A DNA stretch of 64,000 nucleotides from Bostrychus sinensis (lineage: Eukaryota; Chordata; Actinopteri; Gobiiformes; Eleotridae). Where the stretch lies: the NCBI GenBank assembly GCA_020698575.1, contig CM036247.1, forward strand, positions 888,436 to 952,435, written 5' to 3'. The position numbers and the translations under genes were made by a program. Below the pieces are notes generated by a model. It saw only the letters and a program-made list of their open reading frames with translations, was not told the origin of the DNA and did not search any database. Below, one piece after another: positions 12,931 to 23,500 of the stretch; position 1 is the stretch's first letter; each line of letters begins with the position of its first letter.

Positions 12931-12950
12931 CACCATTTCCCATCATGCAT
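12931..12950 (+). promoter_or_regulatory. ZNF143/THAP11-like promoter element
   Basis: CACCATTTCCCATCATGCAT resembles the ZNF143 (SBS) promoter motif, whose core is TTCCCATAATGCA; the core differs by one base here. It sits about 180 bp upstream of the CD83-like ATG, the usual promoter-proximal position for this factor. Confidence 0.5.
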
Positions 12951-13047
12951 TAAGCGTCTGTAGTCCACGCAGGCGGCAGAGAGCAGCTGCGCTCCCGTTA
13001 CCGGGCACAGGTTGGGTCTGAGCAGCGCGCACAGAGCAGCGAGCCTC

Positions 13048-13082
13048 GGTTTGGTTTGGTTTGGTTTGGTTTGGTTTGGTTT
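13048..13082 (+). repeat. (GGTTT)7 microsatellite in the 5' UTR
   Basis: Seven uninterrupted GGTTT units about 50 bp upstream of the CD83-like ATG, so probably transcribed in the 5' UTR and likely length-variable. Confidence 0.85.
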
Positions 13083-13132
13083 CCAAAGCCTTTTTCTACG
13101 CAGCCAGCTGTTGGAGAATCCGTTTTTACGCC

Positions 13133-13157
13133 ATGATTCTAACGTTCACGTTTCTCT
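13133..13157 (+). CDS. cd83: CD83-like exon 1 (signal peptide start)
   Basis: The ATG opens eight codons (MILTFTFL) plus one base and ends at a strong donor, CTCT|GTAAGT. Phase-1 splitting of the signal peptide is usual in Ig-superfamily genes. The start was chosen because it gives a hydrophobic leader that continues into exon 2. Confidence 0.75.
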
Positions 13158-14534
13158 GTAAGTCATTATTTACGTATTTGTGTGTTTTTAGTGAGGTCGC
13201 GCTGTTGTTCAGTGCTTAACATTGCAGCCTCGCGCGCAGCTCACGCGTCTATGGCAGAACTTTCCCAATAAGTTTTGTATTTAATATGGAGCGCAGTGTT
13301 TTTCCTGAGGTGTCAGCACAGTTTTCAGACAGAGCTAAAAGAATAAACTGCCTGTGTCTCTGTGGTTTGCAGATCTGGCCTCGGTGGCTGCGGCAGAACA
13401 AAACAAAACTGATGTCATGGAAATAATAAATCTAAAACTGTTCCAAAGCGGTGTCCTGCCGTGTCCTGCCACACTCACAGCAGGAAGTGGAATACAGAGC
13501 GGTGCACTGGTATAAGGTACACACACACGCACGCACGCGCCCGCGCGCACAGTGAGAGCGCACTGGGTTGGACCGAACTCATCATCTCATTTGTCTGTGC
13601 GTAGGTTTTCTGTGAACTGTTGTTTTTATGCTGCTGTTTTTGTTTTGGTGAATTTTTTGGTCTAAAAATGCTATTGTCCTGTTTATTTCTTCTTTGTGCA
13701 TGAATGTGATGTTCCCAGCGGTGTCTGTGGTGGTCTGAGTTCCTTTGTGTGTCCTCTCTTTACTTTCTCCAGAACATCGTCAGTGTATCTTTTCCATTAT
13801 GTGCGTCTGTATTGTTCACGTCCGGTGCTGAGTGCTTTCCAAGTCCTCCATAAAAAACCCTGCTCATTATGGCTGAGAGTGGAGCTCTCATTGCAAACCC
13901 CTCTTTTTGTCCAGATATTCTATTCTTGAATTGAAAATAAGTGGATTGTGCAACATATTAGAATACAGTGAGTACGTCTACAGTGAGGTTTGTGTGTTTT
14001 TTGTCTTGTGTCTTGTTCTTTCTGAGGCGTTCCTGTGCTGTGTGACGTCAGCGAGGTTTCTGTGAAGAGAGATATGACATCGTGTGAAAGTTAGGATTCC
14101 GTCTGTCTCCACAGTTATGTTTTTGGGTTCTTGCGCCAACTGCTTTGATTTTTGGGAAGATCAGATGATAAAAAGACACATCACAGCAGGCACGGGGCAC
14201 TTCTGAGCAAGACTGGAGCACACTTGAAACATGTAAAGAGCTGCCCACTGTGTTCCAAAGCTTCTCTGCTTCAAGAGAAAGCTTTTAGTCTCCAGGCAAC
14301 AGAGACGTTTACCTCAGACATGTTCTTTCTGTACCTGTACCTGACCTCAGTGACTCTGCTCCTTTCTTCACTGTTTTGCCTCATTTTTCTCTTTAGAGCT
14401 CCCCCTACAGTTTAGGATAAAACACTATCATAAAGACTCACAAGTCCAGGTGACTCTTGTGAGATCGTTGGTTGGCTTTACTTTCGTTTTCAACTCCTCT
14501 CGTATCTGTACAGAGTTTTTTCTGCCATTTGGCC

Positions 14535-14593
<59 letters not shown>

Positions 14594-17500
14594 TTTTTCA
14601 TTCTGTCAAGGGAAATTCAAATCAGGGAGAGAGGCGTGGTCAGGGGGAAATGGCAGACACCGGTGTCAGTGACGGTTCTGTCCTTTCAGGAAGTCAACAT
14701 AAATAAAGAGGATTACTCAAACGTGTGAATGAAACAAAAACACAACTCCAGGTCTGTTTTTGACACAGGAACAACATTAAAACATGGTAGAAAGCTCAGA
14801 AAAATCAGTTTTAAGAGCGGCCTGTGTCATGCTCCTCATTCTTCTTTCCACCAAGGCCCGGCGTGCACCTTCCCCCCAACACAGACAAAAGGCCAAGTAC
14901 AGGCCTTAACTGGCCTCTGCTCAGGCTGGACCCCGCCTCAGGCCCACAGCGTCTGAGACAGAGTCCAGTCCAAAACCTAACAGGAATATGATTGGAATGA
15001 ACGGATTTTTAACCTCTTAAACCTGAACAGAGCCCGACGGCGCCCCCTTGCGTCCGCTTGTTGGGACCATAGCGGGGAGATACAGCGGCTGACACACACA
15101 TGTGTGACATCCTCGTGTTCAGACAAATCGTGGCAACAAAACTATCTACTTCAATTTCTATTCAACAGTTGGATTCCACCTGGATTTTTTAAAAATAAAA
15201 CATGTATATCTTTCCATTACTTTGTTTATTTGGCACAAATTTTGCTGCAGTAGACCAAGATATGTGAAATTTGCAATTTATGTTGTTATTTGCTTCACTA
15301 CAGGAAGAAAAAAGGCTTTTTTGGAGGCAAATGTGTGTTTTTTTCAGGCAGAAATTAGAATAATCCATTTCAACCTCAATTTATGGTCAAACAATATCAT
15401 TTATTAATATTATTTCTCTTCCACAGTAATCCCCAAAGTCCACCAATTAATTTGCTACCAAGGTTAGCTCTGTACACCTGGTAAATGCTAAGTAAAACCT
15501 TAATAAATGTAGATATAGAATTTTCGGGAAAAAGGCCTCAGGGCTTAACAGGTTAAAGGAATCAAACCCAGGACTCATCCAAGACTAATCCTGAAAGGCC
15601 AAACCTTGAACCTTAAAACCTAAAGCTTGAGCCCTGTCTGACCCTGTGTTGTGTCCAGGAGGGCGGGGCGTCCCGTCTGACCGGCCTGCTGACCAAAGAC
15701 CTCCCTGATGGCAGGATGAGGTGGTTCCCGGGAGCCTCCGCACAAATCTCTCTGGAGCAGCACACTCTGAACCTGCAGCTGCCCACGGTCAGCTGCTCCC
15801 ACAGAGGAGTGTACCTGTGTTACCTGGCCGCACCTGTGGAACAGCAGGACAGGGAGGGGCGCGTCCGCCTCTCCGTCTCAGGTGAGGGGGGCATTCAACT
15901 ATTAACTGGTCAAAGTGCACTATAATGAGGTCCAGTTTACCTGTAACCTGTTATAGAACCTGTAACCAAGCCGGAGGCAGCAGAGGTGAAGCAGCAGCAG
16001 AACAGGGAGGGGTCAGAGTCACAGCTGAGAGGAGAAAAAGGATTTAAATATTCACCCATTATCCTTCTGTTAACATGGCAGCTGTCAGTGGGACATATCA
16101 GGCAGCAGCTGAACATTTGTCCTCAACAGGAGACCTCTGCAGTTTGGTTTAAAGGTAAGCAGTCCCCGCCTGGCTCATGGTAACCAGGGCCGGTGTGGGA
16201 CAGGCTGTGTTCATGCCAGGACAGGTGCAGGGTTTCCTCTGAGGCCGCCCCGTCCCGCTAAGGCCTCAGACACTGACGCAGGCGCAGCTGCGAGTGTCCT
16301 GGGCAGAGACGTGAGGTTGTTCACAGCGAACGAGCCACGCATCAGTCTGAGAGTACAGACACATACAGGCGCCACAAAATGTATGTGAACATTTTGGAAT
16401 GACTTGGATTTTCTGTTCATAAAATGTGATCTGATCTTCATCTAAGGCACAACAACAGACAAACACAGTCTGCTTAAACTAATGCTGCAAAAAAGACATG
16501 TTTTCATGTTTTTATTCACCATTTATGTAAACATTAACAGTGCAGGATTAAAAAACTAAGTGAACCTTTGGATTTAATAACTGCTGACCTCCTTTGGCAG
16601 CAATAACCTCAACCAAATGTTTTCTGTACCATTCCTCTTTACAAAACTGTTTAAGTTCAGCAATATTCTTGGGATGTGTGGTGTGAGTCGCTCTTCTGAG
16701 GTCAGGCCACAGCATCTGAGTCGGGCTGAGGTCAGGACTCTGGGCCACTCCAGAGGCGGAGTTTCTTCTGTTGAAGCCGTTCTGTTGTTGGTTTGCTTCT
16801 GTGTTTTGGGTCAGTGTCCTGTTGCATCGCCATCCTCTGCTGAGCTTCAGTTGGTGGACAGGTGGGCTTAGGTTTTCCTGCTAAATGTTTGGATAAACTT
16901 GGGAATTCATTTTGCTGTTGATGATAGCAAGTTGTCCAAGGCCCTGAGGCAGCAGAGCAGCCCCAAACCCTGATGCCCCGCCACCAGACTTCACAGTGGG
17001 GATGAGGTTTTGATGTTGGTGCTGTGCCTTTTTTCCTCCACACATAGCGTTGTGTGTTCCTCCAAACAACTCAGCTTTGGTTTCTTCTGTCCACAGAATA
17101 TTTTGCCTGCAGCTGTGGAACATCCAGGAGCGAATTTGCAAACTTTAAACGTGCAGAGATTTTTTAAATTTATTTATTTATTTTTTGGACAGCAGTGGCT
17201 TCCTCTGTGGTGTCCTTCCATGAAGTCCATTCTGGTTTAATGTTTGACCCATTGTAGATCTGTGAACAAAGATGTTGCTTGTGCCAGAGTACGTCTGACA
17301 CTCTAGGATTCTTCTTCTCCTCACTGAGCATTCTGCGCTGTGCTCTTGCAGTCATCTTTACAGGACGAGCATGTGCTTCAGTCTGAGGACAGGATGGCAG
17401 ACGTCAGCTTTTGTGACAGTTTCCTCATTAAAGCTCGGACTAAAACTGAACAATTTACAACTTTATAAACATGAATATACTTCACAGTAATTTCTTTATA

Positions 17501-20500
17501 TGTTCAAATTTAATTTGAATGTTCAGTTTTATTCTAATAAAAAATAATATATACACAATAGCTTTTTATTTAGACTAAATATTTGGTTAAATAAACAGAT
17601 AACAGTGATAAATCGATAGTGGGCCTTAAATCACATCGTATCGTCATGGTATCGTGATGGTATCGTGATGGTATCGTGATGGTATCGTGATCATATCGTG
17701 ATGGTATCGTGATGGTATCGTGATCATATTGTGATCGTATCGTGATGGTATCGTGATGGTATCGTGATCGTATCGTGATGGTATCGTGATCGCATCGTGA
17801 TCTTTTCATGATGGTATCGTGATTGTATCGTGATCGTATCGTGATTGTATCGTGATCGTATCGTGATTGTATTGTGATCATATCGTGATGATATTGTGAT
17901 CATATCGTGATTGTATCGTGCTCGTATCGTGATCTGATCGTATTGTGATCATATCGTGATCGTATTGTGATCATATCATGATCGTATCGTGATCGTATCA
18001 TGATCGTATCGTGATCTGATCGTATTGTGATCGTATCGTGATGGCATCATGATCGTATCGTGATCATATCGTGATCGTATCGTGATCGTATCGTGAACGT
18101 ATCTGAGGTATCGCCAGTCTACTGTATCCATATCGTATTGTAATGAAAGTGGCGATTTACACGCCTAGTGCTAACCACTCTGCCACGGCGCTGAGAGCAA
18201 CAGACGCTGTGTGAATAAAAAAGATAAAAATGTGTCTGAAGCTGACTTTAAATCATGAAGGCCATTTTATTTCTGCCCTTTGCTTTGTTGTTTTCGCCTG
18301 AGTGGGGATTCTCTCTCGTCCAATCAGAGCCGGACCCAGAGCCGGACCCAGAGCCGGACCCAGAGCCGGACCCAGAGCCGGACCCGGACCCGGAGTGGGA
18401 GCTGGACCCCCTTCTTGCCGAGCGGTGTCAAAAGTACCAGGGTTTAGTTCTCTTCCTGGGCCGCTCTGAACTTCTTAGGGAAGTTGGAAGCACCCCTGAA
18501 CTGTCCCGACCTGTGCCCTGCTGCCCCGGCGGAAAGCGTCTGTAGTCACGCTGCAGCTGGCGTCGTAGTCAGGACCAAGACCAAGACCAGTCCAAGACCA
18601 CAAACCCAGACCAGGTCCAGACCAAACCCTGTGCACTAAATAAGGGGAAAAGATGTTTTTTTAAAAGTAGTTGAAATACTTTAATGATTATTGTAACAAT
18701 CTAACGCAGCAGACTTCACAAACAGAGACGGATCTGGTCCTGGTCCTGGTCCTGGTCCTGGTCCTGGTCCTGGTTTTTCTGATGCTGAAAACTCATAACT
18801 CCACAATTATGAAGAACAGCATTTTCTTATAACGCTTTGTAAATAAAATCTCAGAGACCGCCACATCCGAGACTGAGACAAGACCTGAGAGTAAAACTAG
18901 ATCTGAGACCAAGACCATAAAGAACCGGTCTCAGGACTGACCCGGTCTCAGGACTGTCCCGGTCTCAGGACTGACCCGGTCTCAGGACTGACCCGGTCTC
19001 AGGACTGTCCCGGTCTCAGGACTGACCCGGTCTCAGGACTGACCCGGTCTCAGGACTGACCCGGTCTCAGGACTGACCCGGTCTCAGGACTGTCCCGGTC
19101 TCAGGACTGTCCCGGTCTCAGGACTGACCCGGTCTCAGGACTGACCCGGTCTCAGGACTGACCCGGTCTCAGGACTGTCCCGGTCTCAGGACTGACCCGG
19201 TCTCAGGACTGACCCGGTCTCAGGACTGTCCCGGTCTCAGGACTGTCCCGGTCTCAGGACTGACCCGGTCTCAGGACTGACCCGGTCTCAGGACTGTCCC
19301 GGTCTCAGGACTGACCCGGTCTCAGGACTGACCCGGTCTCAGGACTGACCCGGTCTCAGGGCTGTCCCGGTCTCAGGACTGACCCGGTCTCAGGACTGTC
19401 CCGGTCTCAGGACTGACCCGGTCTCAGGACTGACCCGGTCTCAGGACTGACCCGGTCTCAGGACTGACCCGGTCTCAGGGCTGTCCCGGTCTCAGGGCTG
19501 TCCCGGTCTCAGGACTGTCCCGGTCTCAGGACTGACCCGGTCTCAGGACTGACCCGGTCTCAGGACTGTCCCGGGGCTGCAGCCTCACCTCTGTGTTCTG
19601 GTTCCTCTGCAGACTGCCCCACTGACGTCCAGGAGGCTCAACTGGAACAAAACCTCCATCTGAAATCAGTTTCCAGGAAGCTGAGAATCTTTTCGGTGTG
19701 GAGCAGTGTGGGAATAATGACTTTGGCCGTGGTGAGTATGTTCCCATTCCTGGTTTAGCCCTGGTTTAGACCTGGTTTAGTCCTGGTTTAGTCCTGGTTT
19801 AGACCTGGTTTAGACCTGGTTTAGACCTGGTTCAGACCTGGTTCAGACCTGGTTTAGTCCTGGTTCAGACCTGGTTTAGTCCTGGTTTAGACCTGGTTTA
19901 GACCTGGTTTAGACCTGGTTTAGACCTGGTTCAGACCTGGTTTAGTCCTGGTTTAGACCTGGTTTAGACCTGATTTAGACCTGGTTTAGTCCTGGTTTAG
20001 ACCTGGTTTAGACCTGGTTTAGACCTGGTTTAGTCCTGGTTTAGACCTGGTTTAGACCAGGTTTAGTCCTGGTTTAGACCTGGTTTAGACCTGGTTTAGA
20101 CCTGGTTTAGTCCTGGTTTAGACCTGGTTTAGACCTGGTTCAGACCTGGTTCAGACCTGGTTTCAGTCCTGGTTCAGACCTGGTTTAGTCCTGGTTTAGA
20201 TCCTGGTTTAGACCAGGTTTAGTACCTGGTTTAGTACCTGGTTTAGACCTGGTTTAGACCTGGTTTAGACCTGGTTCAGACCTGGTTCAGACCTGGTTTA
20301 GTCCTGGTTCAGACCTGGTTTAGACCTGGTTTAGACCTGGTTTAGACCTGGTTTAGACCTGGTTTAGACCTGGTTCAGACCTGGTTTAGTCCTGGTTTAG
20401 ACCTGGTTTAGACCTGATTTAGACCTGGTTTAGTCCTGGTTTAGACCTGGTTTAGACCTGGTTTAGACCTGGTTTAGTCCTGGTTTAGACCTGGTTTAGA

Positions 20501-23500
20501 CCAGGTTTAGTCCTGGTTTAGACCTGGTTTAGACCTGGTTTAGACCTGGTTTAGTCCTGGTTTAGACCTGGTTTAGACCTGGTTCAGACCTGGTTCAGAC
20601 CTGGTTTAGTCCTGGTTCAGACCTGGTTTAGTCCTGGTTTAGACCTGGTTTAGACCTGGTTTAGACCTGGTTTAGACCTGGTTCAGACCTGGTTTAGTCC
20701 TGGTTTAGACCTGGTTTAGACCTGATTTAGACCTGGTTTAGTCCTGGTTTAGACCTGGTTTAGACCTGGTTTAGACCTGGTTTAGTCCTGGTTTAGACCT
20801 GGTTTAGACCAGGTTTAGTCCTGGTTTAGACCTGGTTTAGACCTGGTTTAGACCTGGTTTAGTCCTGGTTTAGACCTGGTTTAGACCTGGTTTAGTCCTG
20901 GTTTAGACCTGGTTCAGACCTGGTTTAGTCCTGGTTTAGACCTGGTTTAGACCTGGTTTAGACCTGGTTTAGACCTGGTTTAGTCCTGGTTTAGACCTGG
21001 TTCAGACCTGGTTTAGACCTGGTTTAGACCTGGTTTAGACCTGGTTCAGACCTGGTTTAGACCTGGTTTAGACCTGGTTCAGACCTGGTTTAGTCCTGGT
21101 TCAGACCTGGTTCAGACCTGGTTTAGACCTGGTTTAGACCTGGTTCAGACCTGGTTTAGTCCTGGTTCAGACCTGGTTTAGACCTGGTTTAGACCTGGTT
21201 TAGACCTGGTTTAGACCTGGTTCAGACCTGGTTTAGACCTGGTTTAGACCTGGTTCAGACCTGGTTCAGACCTGGTTTAGTCCTGGTTCAGACCTGGTTT
21301 AGACCTGGTTTAGACCTGGTTCAGACCTGGTTCAGACCTGGTTTAGACCTGGTTTAGACCTGGTTCAGACCTGGTTTAGACCTGGTTTAGACCTGGTTCA
21401 GACCTGGTTTAGTCCTGGTTTAGACCTGGTTTAGACCTGGTTTAGACCTGGTTCAGACCTGGTTTAGACCTGGTTTAGACCTGGTTCAGACCTGGTTCAG
21501 ACCTGGTTTAGTCCTGGTTTAGACCTGGTTCAGACCTGGTTTAGACCTGGTTTAGTCCTGGTTTAGACCTGGTTCAGACCTGGTTTAGACCTGGTTTAGA
21601 CCTGGTTTAGACCTGGTTCAGACCTGGTTTAGACCTGGTTTAGTCCTGGTTCAGACCTGGTTTAGACCTGGTTTAGACCTGGTTTAGTCCTGGTTTAGAC
21701 CTGGTTTAGACCTGGTTTAGACCTGGTTCAGACCTGGTTCAGTCCTGGTTCAGACCTGGTTTAGACCTGGTTCAGACCTGGTTCAGACCTGGTTCAGACC
21801 TGGTTTAGACCTGGTTTAGACCTGGTTTAGTCCTGGTTTAGACCTGGTTTAGACCTGGTTTAGACCTGGTTTAGACCTGGTTCAGACCTGGTTTAGACCT
21901 GGTTTAGACCTGGTTTAGTCCTGGTTTAGACCTGGTTTAGACCTGGTTTAGTCCTGGTTTAGACCTGGTTTAGACCTGGTTTAGTCCTGGTTTAGACCTG
22001 GTTTAGACCTGGTTTAGTCCTGGTTTAGACCTGGTTCAGACCTGGTTTAGTCCTGGTTTAGACCTGGTTTAGACCTGGTTTAGACCTGGTTTAGTCCTGG
22101 TTTAGACCTGGTTTAGACCTGGTTTAGTCCTGGTTCAGACCTGGTTTAGTCCTGGTTTAGACCTGGTTTAGACCTGGTTTAGACCTGGTTCAGACCTGGT
22201 TTAGTCCTGGTTCAGACCTGGTTTAGTCCTGGTTCAGACCTGGTTTAGTCCTGGTTTAGACCTGGTTTAGACCTGGTTCAGACCTGGTTTAGTCCTGGTT
22301 CAGACCTGGTTTAGACCTGGTTCAGACCTGGTTTAGTCCTGGTTCAGACCTGGTTTAGTCCTGGTTTAGACCTGGTTTAGACCTGGTTCAGACCTGGTTC
22401 AGACCTGGTTTAGTCCTGGTTCAGACCTGGTTTAGTCCTGGTTTAGTCCTGGTTTAGACCTGGTTTAGACCTGGTTTAGACCTGGTTCAGACCTGGTTTA
22501 GTCCTGGTTTAGACCTGGTTTAGACCTGATTTAGACCTGGTTTAGTCCTGGTTTAGACCTGGTTTAGACCTGGTTTAGACCTGGTTTAGTCCTGGTTTAG
22601 ACCTGGTTCAGACCTGGTTTAGACCTGGTTTAGACCTGGTTTAGACCTGGTTCAGACCTGGTTTAGACCTGGTTTAGTCCTGGTTCAGACCTGGTTTAGA
22701 CCTGGTTTAGACCTGGTTTAGTCCTGGTTTAGACCTGGTTTAGACCTGGTTTAGACCTGGTTCAGACCTGGTTCAGTCCTGGTTCAGACCTGGTTTAGAC
22801 CTGGTTCAGACCTGGTTCAGACCTGGTTCAGACCTGGTTTAGACCTGGTTTAGACCTGGTTTAGTCCTGGTTTAGACCTGGTTTAGACCTGGTTTAGACC
22901 TGGTTTAGACCTGGTTCAGACCTGGTTTAGACCTGGTTTAGACCTGGTTTAGTCCTGGTTTAGACCTGGTTTAGACCTGGTTTAGTCCTGGTTTAGACCT
23001 GGTTTAGACCTGGTTTAGTCCTGGTTTAGACCTGGTTTAGACCTGGTTTAGTCCTGGTTTAGACCTGGTTCAGACCTGGTTTAGTCCTGGTTTAGACCTG
23101 GTTTAGACCTGGTTTAGACCTGGTTTAGTCCTGGTTTAGACCTGGTTTAGACCTGGTTTAGTCCTGGTTCAGACCTGGTTTAGTCCTGGTTTAGACCTGG
23201 TTTAGACCTGGTTTAGACCTGGTTCAGACCTGGTTTAGTCCTGGTTCAGACCTGGTTTAGTCCTGGTTCAGACCTGGTTCAGACCTGGTTTAGTCCTGGT
23301 TTAGACCTGGTTTAGACCTGGTTCAGACCTGGTTCAGACCTGGTTTAGTCCTGGTTCAGACCTGGTTTAGTCCTGGTTTAGTCCTGGTTTAGACCTGGTT
23401 TAGACCTGGTTTAGACCTGGTTTAGACCTGGTTTAGACCTGGTTCAGACCTGGTTTAGTCCTGGTTTAGACCTGGTTTAGACCTGATTTAGACCTGGTTT

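Larger units (their letters stand above)
12840..13132 (+). promoter_or_regulatory. CD83-like promoter and 5' UTR
   Basis: GC-richer stretch directly upstream of the CD83-like start codon. It carries a CRE-like GACGTCAC near 12869, a CCAAT box (AGCCAATCAGC) near 12898 and a ZNF143-like element at 12931-12950. A (GGTTT)7 tract lies at 13048-13082. No TATA box is obvious, so initiation is probably dispersed. The assignment rests on position and motifs; the start site itself is not mapped. Confidence 0.6.
13517..15658 (+). other. CD83-like intron 2
   Basis: 2.1-kb intron. It holds a GATA microsatellite (14535-14593) and a piggyBac-like MITE (15013-15552). The short open frames inside it show no domains or splice context. 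Confidence 0.65.
15882..19612 (+). other. CD83-like intron 3
   Basis: 3.7-kb intron filled by a Tc1 remnant (about 16350-17420), an 11-bp array (17636-18108), a 97-codon open frame (18255-18545), a (TCCTGG)n tract and a 17-bp array (18923-19574). Confidence 0.7.

Noticed and set aside
13048..13082. Telomere-like repeat
   Set aside because: The unit is GGTTT with no A, not TTAGGG, and only seven units long.
17570..17881. Minus-strand frame of His-Asp-Thr-Ile repeats
   Set aside because: Read-through of the GGTATCGTGAT minisatellite inside a CD83-like intron.
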